Origin: Henricia sp. BOLD:AAB3569
Lineage: Eukaryota; Echinodermata; Asteroidea; Spinulosida; Echinasteridae
Direction: 5' to 3'
DNA: 64,000 nucleotides
Assembly: GCA_037783545.1 (NCBI GenBank)
Contig: JBBELK010000570.1
Span: forward strand, 806,001-870,000
Shown: positions 43,975 to 54,578 of the stretch, piece after piece
Numbering within the stretch: the first letter of the stretch is position 1
How the letters are laid out: each line of letters begins with the position of its first letter
Program-made: the position numbers and the translations under genes
The notes under the pieces: generated by a model
The model's input: only the letters and a program-made list of their open reading frames with translations
Told to the model about the DNA's origin: nothing
The model's database searches: none

Positions 43975-44500
43975 ACATTTAAATTAACCTTTGACCTCGA
44001 AGATGACCTTATAAATCTTGGAGACTTTAATAATTGAACTCTGCATCCTGTATATTTTAGAACGGACACCACGATTCTTAAAATTGACCAACGAGGGGCC
44101 GCCAAAGTGCAATTTTAAGATTTTTGACCCTAGTTGTGACCTTTAAATTGACCTTTGACCTTGAAGATGACCATACAAATCTTAGAGACTTTAATAAATG
44201 AACTCAGCATCCTGTAAATCCTCGAATGGGCGCCACGAATGTTGAAATTGACCAACAAGGGGCCGCCAAAGTGCAATTTTGTGATTTTTGACCCTCTCTG
44301 ACCTTTAAATTGACTTTTGACCTTGAAGATGACCTTAAAAATCTTGGAGACTATAATAAATGAACTCGGCATCCTGTAAATCCTAGAATGGACGCCACGA
44401 TTGTTGAAATTGACCAACGAGGGGCCGCCAAAGTGCAATTTTATAAATGTTGACCTTTATGACCTTTAAATTGACCTTTGACCTTGAAGATGACCTCTTA
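43975..44500. repeat. Tandem repeat, about 162-bp period
   Basis: Units start near 43981, 44145, 44306 and 44468 with AATTGACCTTTGACCTTGAA, GATGACC. Each also holds GCATCCTGTA and ACCAACGAGGGGCCGCCAAA, GTGCAATTTT. The repetitive minus-strand frame (LHFGGPSLVNFN) is a by-product of the repeat. Two units carry a perfect TGACCTTTGACCT. Confidence 0.88.
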
Positions 44501-46079
44501 AAAATTGGCAACAACCGGATTTGAATTCCCTGATATCAAATTAACATATCCTCAAATTTGCCAAGATTGTACCCGAAAATGCATATGGGGTCCCTTAGTG
44601 CTGTAGACTATTATTGACTTATTTTTCAAATGTACCCCATTACTGTGGACAGACCCATTTACAGATTTAAAATATTTACGAATTACAGCAATGTCTTAAA
44701 AAACATTAACCTCTGAAAACAGTCAAAATTTATAAGTAAAATTACAAGAACTTTTTTACAGTGTACTTTTCCTTCTGTGTAAAAGTGGGATGAGCATCTT
44801 TTTTGCGCATAATTTCAGAAAATGAATATACATGTACTGGGAAACTATACTGGGAAACAATGATCATCGCATATTTGCGATGTCGCAGATTTGCAAATAT
44901 CTTGTGGTACTTTTTTCGCAAAGATCTTTGCAAATATTTCGAGTCGTTTATCGCCAGTTTGTTTTTCAGTCATCCATGTTTGAATAGCTTCAACAGACTT
45001 AGTATAGCGATCAATAGACCGTGTAAGTCTCGCGGCGGGGCACACTTCCAAAGACCAGTCAGGGAATGGCAATGGGGTTTTAACGTTTCCACAATCTTCT
45101 TTGAATTATCACTTTACCGTACCGAGTTTGTAAGCGCCCAAACACCAATAAATTGCAAAGGCACCTTAAAATATATCGATTCATTAAATAAAATGAAGAA
45201 AATGTTGTCTGAGTTTGTCACAAACAAATGTTTGACCTTTCGTTTCCGGTTTGCTAGTACCTTTAAGAATGGCATGGCTCACTGGCTTGGTGCATCTCAG
45301 AAATATTAGCGTTGCTACATCAAATATCTGGTTTGAACGTCAACTTGAACGTTTCATTTCTGTTGCGATTGCCACCAAAAATCCAAAACAAATAAAGTAT
45401 ACATGGACGAAAATCGTACAAGACAGAAATCGCAAAGACCGTCTATATAAAAGCCGAAACAAGAACTTTTGAAAAGATCTATAATGTAACATATTGCGGA
45501 CTACCAGCGACGCTCTGTCATGGCTGTGTGGTTTTTCTATGGCGTGTAGGGTAACCAGTTTACCTCAGAGACAGAAATAAAAGGTCAAAAAAGGTTTAAA
45601 ATTTTGTGAACTTTTGCTCAATCAACCCTTTGCACAGGTGATAAATGGGATTTTAAGGTTTTTGTTTTTGTTTTACAGTGGACCCCGAATCGGTAGGTGA
45701 AACTGCTTTTGACGTGTGTGAAAATGGTCACGAAAAACGGTCGCTGCATGTGTTAAAATTTATATACGAGGTCTCCGTAAGTCGACGAGTCTCGCGGATC
45801 AGGAGGCTTGAAACTGTGTATCATCTGTACAACATCTACTTAAGAGATATTCTCAACCAGGAAATTATGAACATCTCTTGTCCAAGTAAGAAGCACTGCG
45901 GCACACCCCAATTCAAATAAGTGGGGTCTGACAACTCGCCATGACAACAGACTGTTGCCGATCTGTAAGATGAGTATAAAATCACTAATAAGCTGTTCCA
46001 TTGTGAACAAGGTTGAATGTTGTTGATAGCATAGTACGCACGACATAAGCGATATCCTTTTTGTCAGAGAATAACCGAC
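44501..46079. other. No gene recognised
   Basis: The frames at 44803-45309 and 45678-45920 (plus) lack a domain I can name. TTTTGTTTTACAG|TGGACC near 45670 looks like a splice acceptor opening an 80-codon frame, but nothing else supports an exon. Confidence 0.4.
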
Positions 46080-46621
46080 TACACACGCTCAGGGCAGCAG
46101 TACGCCTTGGAACGAGCGTTCAATCTACGTGTGTTTGGTATGACGCCTTCGTAACACTCGGAGCCAGTGTTATATGAACTACAACGGTTTGGCACCCAGA
46201 CATCGCGGTTTAGTGTGGCAAACGCAGTATCCTTGATCATGTGCTTCCTTCAGCTCGGCAAGGGTGCACAGATGGGCAGCCTGGGCAGAGCAGTCACTAA
46301 TCATCCCTTCACGGTTTTCCTTGGCGTAACCACGCTGCGTGTAAAAGGGGTGTCGATAGCTCAGCGGAGGTGAACAACAGAGCCCACGGGCCGGGAGAGA
46401 GAGAGGGGCGGGTCGTGGTAGGTCACTCCGGTCTCGGTCAGTTTAGCCTGGCTGTCGGTGTTGGAGTACCACAAGCTGATCGACGTGGTTACCGGGTAGC
46501 CTTGCAGGTACCAGGGCGTGATGGAGTTCCCATTGCAAACAGAGGTGTTGATCCGTCCTCTTGCACTCATCAGAAGCCGATGCGTGGGTTTGGTACCAGT
46601 CGTCAGTCAGACTTGGCATGC
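46080..46621 (-). pseudogene. Third exon-3 copy of the PAN/Cys-module family, frameshifted
   Basis: This aligns over its full length with gene A exon 3 (3254-3810) and gene B exon 3 (20702-21252). The acceptor AG is preserved (46622-46623), as is a terminal CC-P-x-R before TAG at 46080-46082. Translation begins like gene B (TDDWYQTHASASDECKRTDQ) but shifts frame in the AACCAGCAAGG-equivalent region near 46510 and again in the GAGAGAGAG run near 46395. Other indels remove part of the second module near 46225. No upstream microexon or PAN exon was found between here and 48000. It is closer to gene B than to gene A by eye. Confidence 0.87.
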
Positions 46622-47676
46622 CTTTAAACAGAAACATGATTTCAAATCTGTCAGGCAACATCTTGAAGGGACATCCTATGTAGTGTCGAATGAGATATAT
46701 TCTGCGCCGTCTGTGCAGTTTGTTTAAATGCCGCCCTTGGCTGTTTGTATACACTATTTCTCTTGTCTCGTACCTGGACCTATGGGGATGCTCGCCAACT
46801 GGTCTGGACATTAACCGTGAGAGGTCTCATCGCTGATTAGCTGATACCAGACACCAAGTTTCGGCAGTTTAGTGGCTGTGTCGTTTAGCGCCGTGGCGCG
46901 TCGCTGGCATACAGTTTTGCGGCACCTGACTTCTGAAAAGCGCGCTCTTATTATCATGACAGCGCGCCGATTGCCCAATGGCATACGTACTATCAACGAC
47001 TAATCTATATATAGTTGTCACGCCCATACTTTGAATGGGTCGGACGTTCGGACGAGTGTCTACAAATTAGCGATGAGCCCGTATGGTTAGTGTCGAGACC
47101 TGTTGGACGAGCTAATTATCAGGTGTGGATACGAGACTATCGGTCTCTCCATCAGCCTACAAAACTTACAACACGACAAAACGCCGAGCAACCCGATATC
47201 GTTGCCAATGAAGATCGCCATTTGCATGTTCTGGCATATTTTGACATATTTTGACAAAGTGACACGTGGCATCATCGGCCCTGTTGTGGGAAAACCCACC
47301 ACAGGGTCTGCAGAAAGAAAATGGATCACCAAGGGCTCCAAGTACAAAAACGAATAATGACACACACTTTCCTCTGTTTATCTCAGCCGGTCAGCCTAGA
47401 GATTGTATAATTGCCACAAAATGCAACGAATGTGAGAGTGATCGTTATAATAATGCACCAAGACCCTGCCCCTTGGACACTTAAGACTTCTGTCTCTGTT
47501 CCATATCATGATGGAGAGGAGAAATTCAGGTCTAGCACTCATTCTGCAATCACAATTAAATGTGCACTTTTGTGGCAAGGGGCAGGTTTGTGGCAAGGGG
47601 CCTACCGGCACGATCATGCTCCGATCACGACCAAAGACCCCCTTGCATTTGGGGATAATTCCCGGGCAGTTTGGGA
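46622..47676. other. No gene recognised; one strong hairpin
   Basis: Sequence near 46985 (TATCAACGACTAATCT) resembles the upstream block of gene B, hinting that the duplicated unit extended here. CCCTGTTGTGGGAAAACCCA, CCACAGGG at 47279-47306 forms a 12-bp stem with a 4-base loop. The overlapping frames at 47087-47365 are unsupported. Confidence 0.5.
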
Positions 47677-48350
47677 CTATGCTGGGAGATTGCATCTGAT
47701 AAATTCACATTCAATGTTTTGACAAAGGATAAGCCTTTCACACGCCGAGGTATCCTGTCCACAATTGACAGCCTTATGGACCGTCTATAGGCTCGGTTGC
47801 CCCGGTAACTATACAAAGTATAGCGATACTGCAGAACTCACCATAGAAGGTTCAGACTGGGGCACTCTAGTCCTTGAAGACTGCATGGACGAATGGGTAA
47901 GCACGGAGAGAACCCATTTAGTGTTTGGAATACCTTTACATCCCTCGCACTTATAACCCAAACTCCCTCACAAGAGACCGAGTTGTGTCTATTCTCAGAT
48001 GCATCGACTACAGTCATCACATCAACTGCAAATTTGTTTTGCGAGGGAAATTCAAGCTGGCGCTCTTTCTACAACCAACAATATACCAAGTATATGTCTG
48101 TAAGCTTCAGTACTGACTGAAAGTGAAAATAGCAGACTTCAAGCAGGAAGCAGTGAACGTCTCATGCGACAGACAGCAAGATTGTTCTCGGGTACATATA
48201 ACAAAGAAACAGAACCTGTGCACATGCACAGCAGCGATCAACGGATCGGGCAGTCGTCAAGCCTCGAGAAATGGCACCAGATATCATCGGAGGTCAACCT
48301 TGCCGACCCCGCTTCCAGAGCAATCTCGGCTGAAAGCAGACCATGCACAG
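47677..48350 (+). pseudogene. BEL/Pao retrotransposon pol relic
   Basis: In shifting plus-strand frames I read [20 protein letters not shown] then [12 protein letters not shown], later LYIPRTYNPNSL, ELCLFSDASTT, and SLEKWHQISSEVNLADPASR. These occur in the order and spacing of the reverse transcriptase thumb and RNase H region of BEL/Pao elements (the [15 protein letters not shown] and W-x-P/S-x-x-x-NPAD signatures). Multiple stops and frameshifts show it is dead. No LTRs were identified around it. Confidence 0.82.
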
Positions 48351-48473
48351 TAAAAACAATTTCTTTCGACTTGACCACTTTAGATATGGATGCAGAACTT
48401 CCACCAGAAGTGAGGAGTTTTTGTCACACATACTGACAAGAGACAACTTACGCCAGAGCTATACAGGGTGTAT

Positions 48474-49974
48474 CAAAAAAGTATACACTCAGAATTGTTA
48501 TCTGTACATATTGGTAGGCAGACATTTCAAGCTTTAATTAAATTACACCATGACCATTTGGAAAACTTCACGCATGACTGATCATGTTATTGTTTTAATT
48601 AATGTTGGCAAACTTGGCTTGCGCACAAACTTGCAGGGTTTTTAACACATGCAGTCAAAAGTTATAACAGACAAAAGCAGCACAAGCTCTTCTTTATGAC
48701 CCAAAACTGTAAATTGATATCGATGTTAACCCTCCACATTCCATTATTTTTGCAATCCGTCCGTTTCGGCTTGCCACTATTAGCAACTAACAATAAAAAT
48801 TGGGCACAAACCATTGTTATTAACAATGGTTTGTGCCCAATTTCAATTGTTAGTTACTCATACTCATAGTGTGCGTGATTGCTTGCCGCAGAATATCGTA
48901 ACATGTAGTTGATGTCAATGCTTTGTGTAGTGCGTATCAACTACACGTCGTAATGCACACGCAGAGGTCTGTATCCGAAGAAATAGTGGCCATGCATGTT
49001 GAGGATTAAATACAGATTACATGACTGATTGAAAAACTTTTAAAGACAGAAACAGCATTACATAACTAAAGAATAATATTGATGGATACCTTGTAAACAT
49101 TTTAGCCTCGTAGAAGCAGAAAACGTGAAAATTGTATGCATTTTTTGTTGAATGAATGGTAAAGATTTCTGCAGATTTTTTGTTTTTTTTATTAAAAGAC
49201 TTCAGTATGAAATTTTCTCCCACAAAGCTTCATTATGTATTTTGGTAAAATGTGTTTGTTACTATTACTATCGGGGTTTTCTTGTTGCTGTTGAATATCA
49301 CAAACTGGGTTGAATAGGCGGTCATGACGAAAAGTATGCTTTTTATCAAATCATTGCGTGCTAGTCTTTTCTAAAGCACTAGCAAGACAATTTGGTACAT
49401 GATATGAGACCGGTAGACTCCCTTTTTTTATTTCCCCCATTGTGTTTCACATTGGAGGAATTTTCTCTCATGTGTTAGGGGGAGTTGTACATTAAAACAG
49501 GGGGAAGAGTGTGCTGAGGTATAGGGGCGGCAGGGGGAGTCATTTGGTCTCAAACCTTGCAGCATATGAGGAACACTGCGCAATAAATAAATCTCCCCAT
49601 TGACGTCTTGACAACAGACTAACCGGTTGCAGGTCGTAACGGGTGCTGCAACTGATACGATTGCAGAAAAATGGAGAGTTAACATCGACATACATTTACA
49701 GTTTTTGGTCATAAAGAAGAGCGTGTGCTGCTTTTGTCTGTAATAACTTTTTACTGTGTTAAAAACCCTGCAAGTTTGTGCGCAAGCCAAGTTTGCCAAC
49801 ATGAAGTAAAACAATAAACTGGTCAGTCATGCGTGAAGTTTTCCAAATAGTCATGGTGTCATTTAAAGCTTGAAATGTCTGCCTACTAATAGGTATAGAT
49901 AGAAATTCTGAAACTGATAATTTGTTTATTTTTTTGACATTTTTCTGAGTGTATACTTTTGTTGATACACCCTG
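48474..49974. mobile_element. 1.5 kb mariner-like MITE with TA target duplication
   Basis: CAGGGTGTATCAAAAAAGTA at 48474 is mirrored by TTGTTGATACACCCTG ending at 49974. TA flanks both sides (48472-48473, 49975-49976). The right arm is homologous to the left over about 290 bp and continues another 250 bp that are shared with the solo arm at 36363-36963. No transposase frame is present. It abuts, and may interrupt, the unidentified coding fragment at 49980-50216. Confidence 0.88.
48785..48857. repeat. Long perfect palindrome
   Basis: TTGGGCACAAACCATTGTTA followed immediately by its mirror TTAACAATGGTTTGTGCCCA spans 48800-48840. Outer arms AACTAACAAT and AATTGTTAGTT extend the stem. It is nested inside the 48474-49974 MITE and is probably a very short palindromic insertion. 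Confidence 0.88.
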
Positions 49975-49976
49975 TA

Positions 49977-50216
49977 TTTGAGTACAAACAGGGTGTCTTC
50001 TCTCCCTGAAGCCTTTATGTCTTCAAATGTTTTCTTGAGGCTTTGACTAGGCAGTGGCCTTCTTTCAATGAGCAATCTCACAAGACATTCATATGTCAGC
50101 TTGTGTATACGAAAAGCTCGTTTGTAATGTTTGCCCTTTATTGATTGCTCCACTGACCCAGCCTCCACGATTCCAGCAGCCACAACCCATTCTTCTAAGC
50201 CTGACCCACAAAAACG
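49977..50216 (-). pseudogene. Unidentified coding fragment
   Basis: The minus-strand frame reads IKRFCGSGLEEWVVAAGIVE, then GKHYKRAFRIHKLTYECLVR and KASGREDTLFVLK, with normal codon-like composition. I do not recognise the family. It is bounded by the Polinton integrase truncation point on one side and the mariner-like MITE on the other, so it is a piece of a larger gene or element. Confidence 0.45.
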
Positions 50217-50217
50217 C

Positions 50218-51057
50218 TTAATATATGGGATCAGTCGCTCGTCTCCTTTCGCCGCCCTCTGATTCACCCGGCTGATACATATACCTGACTAAATCTTTAC
50301 CAATTTTTAACGGTGTCTCTTTAACGCCGGGTGCGGCGGGAGTTTGCTCGACTCGCTTCAATTTAATGGCGTCTATAGGCTTCTTACCGATTAAACGCGT
50401 TACCTCGTCGTTCATAGCTTTGATCACGTCGGGCAGTCTCTTTACCCACTCTGTATTTCTAGACTTTAGGTCGAGCATTTCTTCCGAGTATTGATGGCCG
50501 AATAATACCTCGGCCAATGACCTGTTGAATCTCTCTACTATACCCTGGGCTCGATGTAATCCGGGTATGCCGCGTTGTACTATAACGCCATTTTTACTCA
50601 TGAGCGCGCTAAAACTACCCATAAATTCTCTACCCGGGTCTACTTTAATAATCTTTGGCCACGTCAAAGGCGATCGCCCGTAAATTTTGTTAATGGCGCC
50701 GGTAACTTGGTCCGCGGTCTTAGAAGTTAGAGGCTCGGCTTCTTTATATCTACTCGCGACGTCAACGACCGTCAACGCGTATTTAAAAGTTTTAGAGCCA
50801 ACTTTGTCGTAGGGCAGAAACAACAAGTCGGCCTGATGCATGACGTTTGGTACGCCGTAACTAGAATTTAAAGAAGTAGGCCTGGGTATATACGTCGGAG
50901 GGGGCAGATAAATTTGCCACATTGCTTGTTTGCGCAACCAATTTCTAGATTCTGCTTCACTCGTCTTTGCTTTTTTAGCTAAATTCTTAACCGCACCATC
51001 GCCCTTCCAGTACCCCCTCGGCCCGTAATACAACTTTGTAAATTTCTCGTCGTTCAT
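50218..51057 (-). CDS. Polinton/adintovirus-type retroviral-like integrase, C-terminally truncated
   Basis: The 279-residue frame starts at ATG 51057. Its central part has the rve/DDE integrase core. Catalytic residues appear in VVDVASRYKEAEPLTSK (first Asp), KIIKVDPGREFMGS (second Asp), and GLHRAQGIVERFNRSL (Glu). The N-terminal GDGAVKNLAKKAKTS segment resembles the helix preceding the core in Maverick/Polinton integrases. The C-terminal KIGKDLVRYMYQPGE segment resembles their SH3-like tail, but the frame ends at TAA 50218 shortly after, where it joins unrelated sequence. The neighbour 51072-51497 is co-oriented 14 bp upstream, and the capsid-like gene diverges from it. Family assignment is confident; Polinton versus adintovirus cannot be separated here. 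Confidence 0.85.
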   Translation of the reverse strand: MNDEKFTKLYYGPRGYWKGDGAVKNLAKKAKTSEAESRNWLRKQAMWQIYLPPPTYIPRPTSLNSSYGVPNVMHQADLLFLPYDKVGSKTFKYALTVVDVASRYKEAEPLTSKTADQVTGAINKIYGRSPLTWPKIIKVDPGREFMGSFSALMSKNGVIVQRGIPGLHRAQGIVERFNRSLAEVLFGHQYSEEMLDLKSRNTEWVKRLPDVIKAMNDEVTRLIGKKPIDAIKLKRVEQTPAAPGVKETPLKIGKDLVRYMYQPGESEGGERRRATDPIY

Positions 51058-51071
51058 AGTATTTATTTAAT

Positions 51072-51497
51072 TTAGATATATTTGTAAACCAAAAATGTCA
51101 GTAAACCCAGACCTCCCACGATGAATACTAGCTCGCTGTCTTTTACGTGTTCTGGCTTGGTGTAAAAGTCGGACAATTTCGGCTCGCGAGTTAACCCTAT
51201 ACCGGCATTATTTTTATCTTCGCCGGTGAGCTGGTTGTACTCGTACAGCGCCTGGTCGACGTCTCTAAAAGTACGCTGAGCGTGAGCTTCTTTTTTAAGC
51301 CGGTCGTTTAAGTAATCTAAATATTTTAAGCGGCTCTTTTCAAATTGCTGCTTAGCGGTAGTAAGTTGTTCTAACGCCAAGTCGTGTCGTTTACGTTCTA
51401 CGTCGTCTTTTCCGAGTTTAGAAAATATGAAATTTGATCCAGTAAATGCAAGAGCGTTAACTATGGCTCCACCAAGCATCATTGCTATCGACGCCAT
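51072..51497 (-). CDS. Polinton-associated small protein with terminal membrane segments
   Basis: The 141-residue frame starts at ATG 51497. The N-terminus MASIAMMLGGAIVNALAFTG is hydrophobic. A charged, probably coiled-coil middle (about residues 30-80, KQQFEKSRLKYLDYLNDRLK) follows. The C-terminus LVFIVGGLGLLTFLVYKYI is a clear transmembrane helix. Function is not known to me. Its place between integrase and the divergent capsid-like gene suggests a virion or membrane-associated Polinton product. The frame is intact. An AT-rich 60-bp spacer with TATATATT (about 51500-51556) separates it from the divergent start at 51558 and may be a bidirectional promoter. Confidence 0.6.
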   Translation of the reverse strand: MASIAMMLGGAIVNALAFTGSNFIFSKLGKDDVERKRHDLALEQLTTAKQQFEKSRLKYLDYLNDRLKKEAHAQRTFRDVDQALYEYNQLTGEDKNNAGIGLTREPKLSDFYTKPEHVKDSELVFIVGGLGLLTFLVYKYI

Positions 51498-51557
51498 TTT
51501 AATTAAAGAGGTAAAAATTTAAATATAAAATTATCACTTTTATATATTAAAATAAAG

Positions 51558-52095
51558 ATGAATAGGCACTTTGGAGAGAAAATTGATCCTTACAGAGAAA
51601 TCAAAAACCCAAATTCTATTAAAGGCCAGAGGAGGTTAATTTGCTCCGAGGTATCTGCCGAGACCGCGAGCGCCGGCAGTACTTTTAATCTAGATTTCCC
51701 AAAATTGACCAACGACGACGTGTTGATTCCGGGCACGGCATTGTTGATATTTAGAATAGTATTAAATAGCGACACGGACGATAACAAAACCCTTTACAAC
51801 AACGTGTCTCGCAATATCGTAAAGCAGATGCGAATTTCTATGAACGGCAACGAGATTTACAACTTGGACGATTACGACGTCTATCACAGTCTTATAAAGA
51901 TCACTGGATATCGACTCGTCACCAAAATAATTTGAGTCTTTTTGGTATTGAAAAAGAAAACGTAACTAAACTCAGGACGGAAGCCGACGACGCAGTAAAA
52001 ACAGACAAGGGCGACGTGGCGGTGGCAAACGCTTACGGCAAGTTTTACGCCATTCCGTTAGACATTGGAATTTTAACCGACCATTGCTTTTATTG
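51558..52095 (+). pseudogene. Polinton/adintovirus-like capsid protein, N-terminal fragment
   Basis: The frame from ATG 51558 runs to TGA at 51935. A second frame starting near 51900 continues the similarity to TGA at about 52095, so one frameshift separates the two parts. Recognisable stretches are VLIPGTALLIFRIVL, NNVSRNIVKQMRISMNGNEI and LDDYDVYHSL in the first part, and NAYGKFYAIPLDIGIL in the second. These resemble the N-terminal part of the hexon-like, double-jelly-roll capsid proteins of invertebrate Polintons. The rest of the capsid gene is missing after 52095. The assignment rests on pattern memory, not on an alignment. Confidence 0.6.
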
Positions 52096-52511
52096 ACACT
52101 TGCATACATGTATTAGGTATTCTCGATGAGAATGCCTTGTGAGTCGAGCATATATTTTGAATAGTATTCCATGCTCTCTTTTAGCCCAAAGATTCCGCCC
52201 TTGATGCTGAAAAGAAAGGTTTCGTCGGCATCTCCAAGACACCTTTACAGCGGCTTGCGCTTTGTGGCCCCAGATCACCACTTCCGGCTTTTGAGGCTCC
52301 CGCAATCAAGGACATCGCCCCGAGCCTGTACCGGTGCCAGGGAAAAGACATCCAAGCCTGCCACTCCCAAGCCTGCCACATTAAAGGAACCGCAAGTACC
52401 AATTATCTTCTCGTTTGTGCACAAACTCGAACAGTTCGCGATTATTCGCAAGAGGGCGCCCTAACCTCGACTACCAGGAATTGCGGAAGACGTCAAACCG
52501 TTAGACCTACG
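52096..52511. other. Spacer between Polinton fragment and gypsy LTR
   Basis: This holds ATTCTCGATGAGAAT hairpin sequence and a GC-richer stretch (about 52190-52460) with no recognisable protein. Some of it may belong to the 5' LTR if the LTR starts earlier than 52512. Confidence 0.4.
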
Positions 52512-52777
52512 TGTAGTGGCTACCCCAATCTTTGGACCGCGGACTCCTAGGCTTAAATGATCTAGGGCACTTAAGAAAACATGATCATTCTATGCATTTA
52601 CCTTAATTGAATTTAATAGCTATTGTATTTACATGTACGTTAGAGAGCATTGTCCAGAATAAAGCAGGGTTGTTTTGTGACACAGAAAACTGTCATCTTG
52701 GCTTACAATTCAATATCTACAAGGGGGATTTACTACTGTGGTAGGTCCCAAGGACCTTGTGGGAACCTAGGGTTACA
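52512..52777 (+). mobile_element. Ty3/gypsy 5' LTR (approximate start)
   Basis: The end is fixed by the primer-binding site that follows: the LTR finishes GGGTTACA at 52777. It contains AGAATAAAGC (a poly(A) signal, about 52657). TGTAGTGGC at 52512 is the likeliest TG start and would give a 266-bp LTR, but the 3' LTR is not in the window, so the start is provisional. Confidence 0.6.
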
Positions 52778-52779
52778 TT

Positions 52780-52795
52780 TGGGGGCTTGTCCGAG
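52780..52795 (+). promoter_or_regulatory. Primer-binding site, tRNA-Pro type
   Basis: TGGGGGCTTGTCCGAG lies two bases after the LTR end. It matches the tRNA-Pro-complementary site TGGGGGCTCGTCCGGG used by murine leukaemia-type retroviruses at nearly all positions. Minus-strand DNA synthesis would start here. Confidence 0.8.
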
Positions 52796-54146
52796 TCTAG
52801 TTGAATTTCAATTTTGTTTTTGTATGCCTTGATGACACATGTTCTTAGTCACGACAATAGTGCTTTATTTTGGGAAAATCCCGCTTATTTGACTCAAATT
52901 GTATTTTATCGCACATGTATTAACTGTTCCTTCCCCTGTAATGACACAAAGGTTAAATTAGCTAATTTTTTATTTACTCAAAGAGAGCCAACACTTGCAC
53001 AAATTTTATTAGGGCTGTATTTATTACCCAGTTTTATTATTCACCGTGGCCTTGTTTGGCAACGTGCATGACACAATGGCAGATACCACATTGACCAAAT
53101 TAGGCTTAGAATGGTGCAAAAAGGAAGATGTTCGGCCAAGCCATTCTATACTTTTGACAATGACACTTGTCCACAACCCCACACAAGTTCTTGCTTTGGC
53201 AGTGACAAATTGTTTTCCCGGCGTTGTGGGTGTTTCACGTAGGGATGATGACAATCGTGACACTACTCTCTTACTTTGTGACTTTGAACAGCCTGTTCAC
53301 ACACTTGCAATGGGCTCCGAAGTCACTCTTCACTTTCAACAATCTCCCGTCCAATGTAAAGTTATCAGACTAGCTGAACTCTCCTCCCACCTTACAGGGC
53401 GGAGTCACCGGGTCCTCATCAGTGACCTTACCAGGCCCGGTGGCACTGCCAATCGACAACACAGCTCAACCTCTCATCCTCTTTCCTCAAGTTCCACCAG
53501 CTCAAATTCCTTTCACTCTCCTTCTCTTCCTGCTGACTTTTCTGCCTCCTTTGCTCGTTGCACCTTCGCTGCAAATTACAGAAAACTTAGGTGCTTCTCA
53601 GGTTCATCGTCCCCTGCGCGGGACGAGGATGACTTTCCCACTTGGATTGACCATGTGAAAGGCCAATTAGACGAATGGCAAGACCTTGATGATGCTGAGA
53701 GGAGGAAGAGGATACGAGGGGCACACCGGCCTCCCGCCCTCAGCATTATCAATGATCTTCGCCTTGACAGTCCCTCAGTCACATCCCATGACTACATCAA
53801 AGCCCTTGACATGGCATTTGGAGACACAGAAACAAATGATGAACTTTTCGTCCAATTTCACACAATGTCTCAAAACCAAGGGGAAAAACCTTCTGAATTT
53901 TTGACAAGGATGCAGACTATTTTGAGGCGGGCCCTGCGCCGTGGCATTGTTCCCCATGACCAATCAAACCGCGTCCGCCTCCAACAATTTATTCGGGGTA
54001 TTATCTTTGACGAGATGCTCCTTGTCAACCTTCACCTCAGAGACAAGGTGACCCAACCTCCTTCCTTTCTCACTCTGTTATCACTGGTCCGAAAGCAAGA
54101 AGACGAGGCTAGAGTCAAGCAAGAAAGCCGTGGACGGCCTTCTTTC

Positions 54147-54374
54147 GGCCAGCGGAGGGGCCAACACATTTATTACGGTGCCCCACAGCCTCGGCACCCA
54201 GAGCCGACAGCATCACAAATTCCACCCCCTCTGTCGCCCGCACAGGAAGCGACCCCTTTTGGCCAGCGGAGGGGCTAACACCCTTATTACGGTGCCCCAC
54301 AGCCTCAGCACCCAGAGCCGACAACATCAAAATTTCCACCCCCTTTGTCACCCGCACAGGAAGGTACCCCTGTA
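54147..54374 (+). repeat. 114-bp tandem duplication inside gag
   Basis: GGCCAGCGGAGGGGCCAACA at 54147 and GGCCAGCGGAGGGGCTAACA at 54261 head two copies that encode YYGAPQP-x-HPEP. The C-to-T difference turns the second copy's Gln codon into the TAA that closes the frame at 54278. Confidence 0.92.
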
Positions 54375-54571
54375 ACTAAACCAACATATTTCAATGCCCC
54401 AAGACGTCAGCCAAGAAACACTAACTCACCTGCAGGAGACAAAGGCACTCTAGTCGGGTTTTGTTTCGGTTGCGGGCAAGAGGGCCATATCCGGCGTAGA
54501 TGCCCAAATCCAGCAAATGCCGAGATAGTGAACAAGAAATTGATCAGGTTCATACTAGGCGGGCAACAGTC

Positions 54572-54578
54572 GGGAAAC
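54572..54578 (+). promoter_or_regulatory. Putative -1 ribosomal frameshift site G_GGA_AAC
   Basis: The heptamer GGGAAAC sits in the gag frame as G-GGA-AAC, the canonical X-XXY-YYZ form. The overlapping protease frame is exactly -1 relative to gag (open from 54500 to 54853, gag closing at 54624-54626). A slip here joins gag to the frame encoding the LLDSGSQVTLI protease motif. A GC-rich segment follows and could form the stimulatory structure. Confidence 0.75.
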
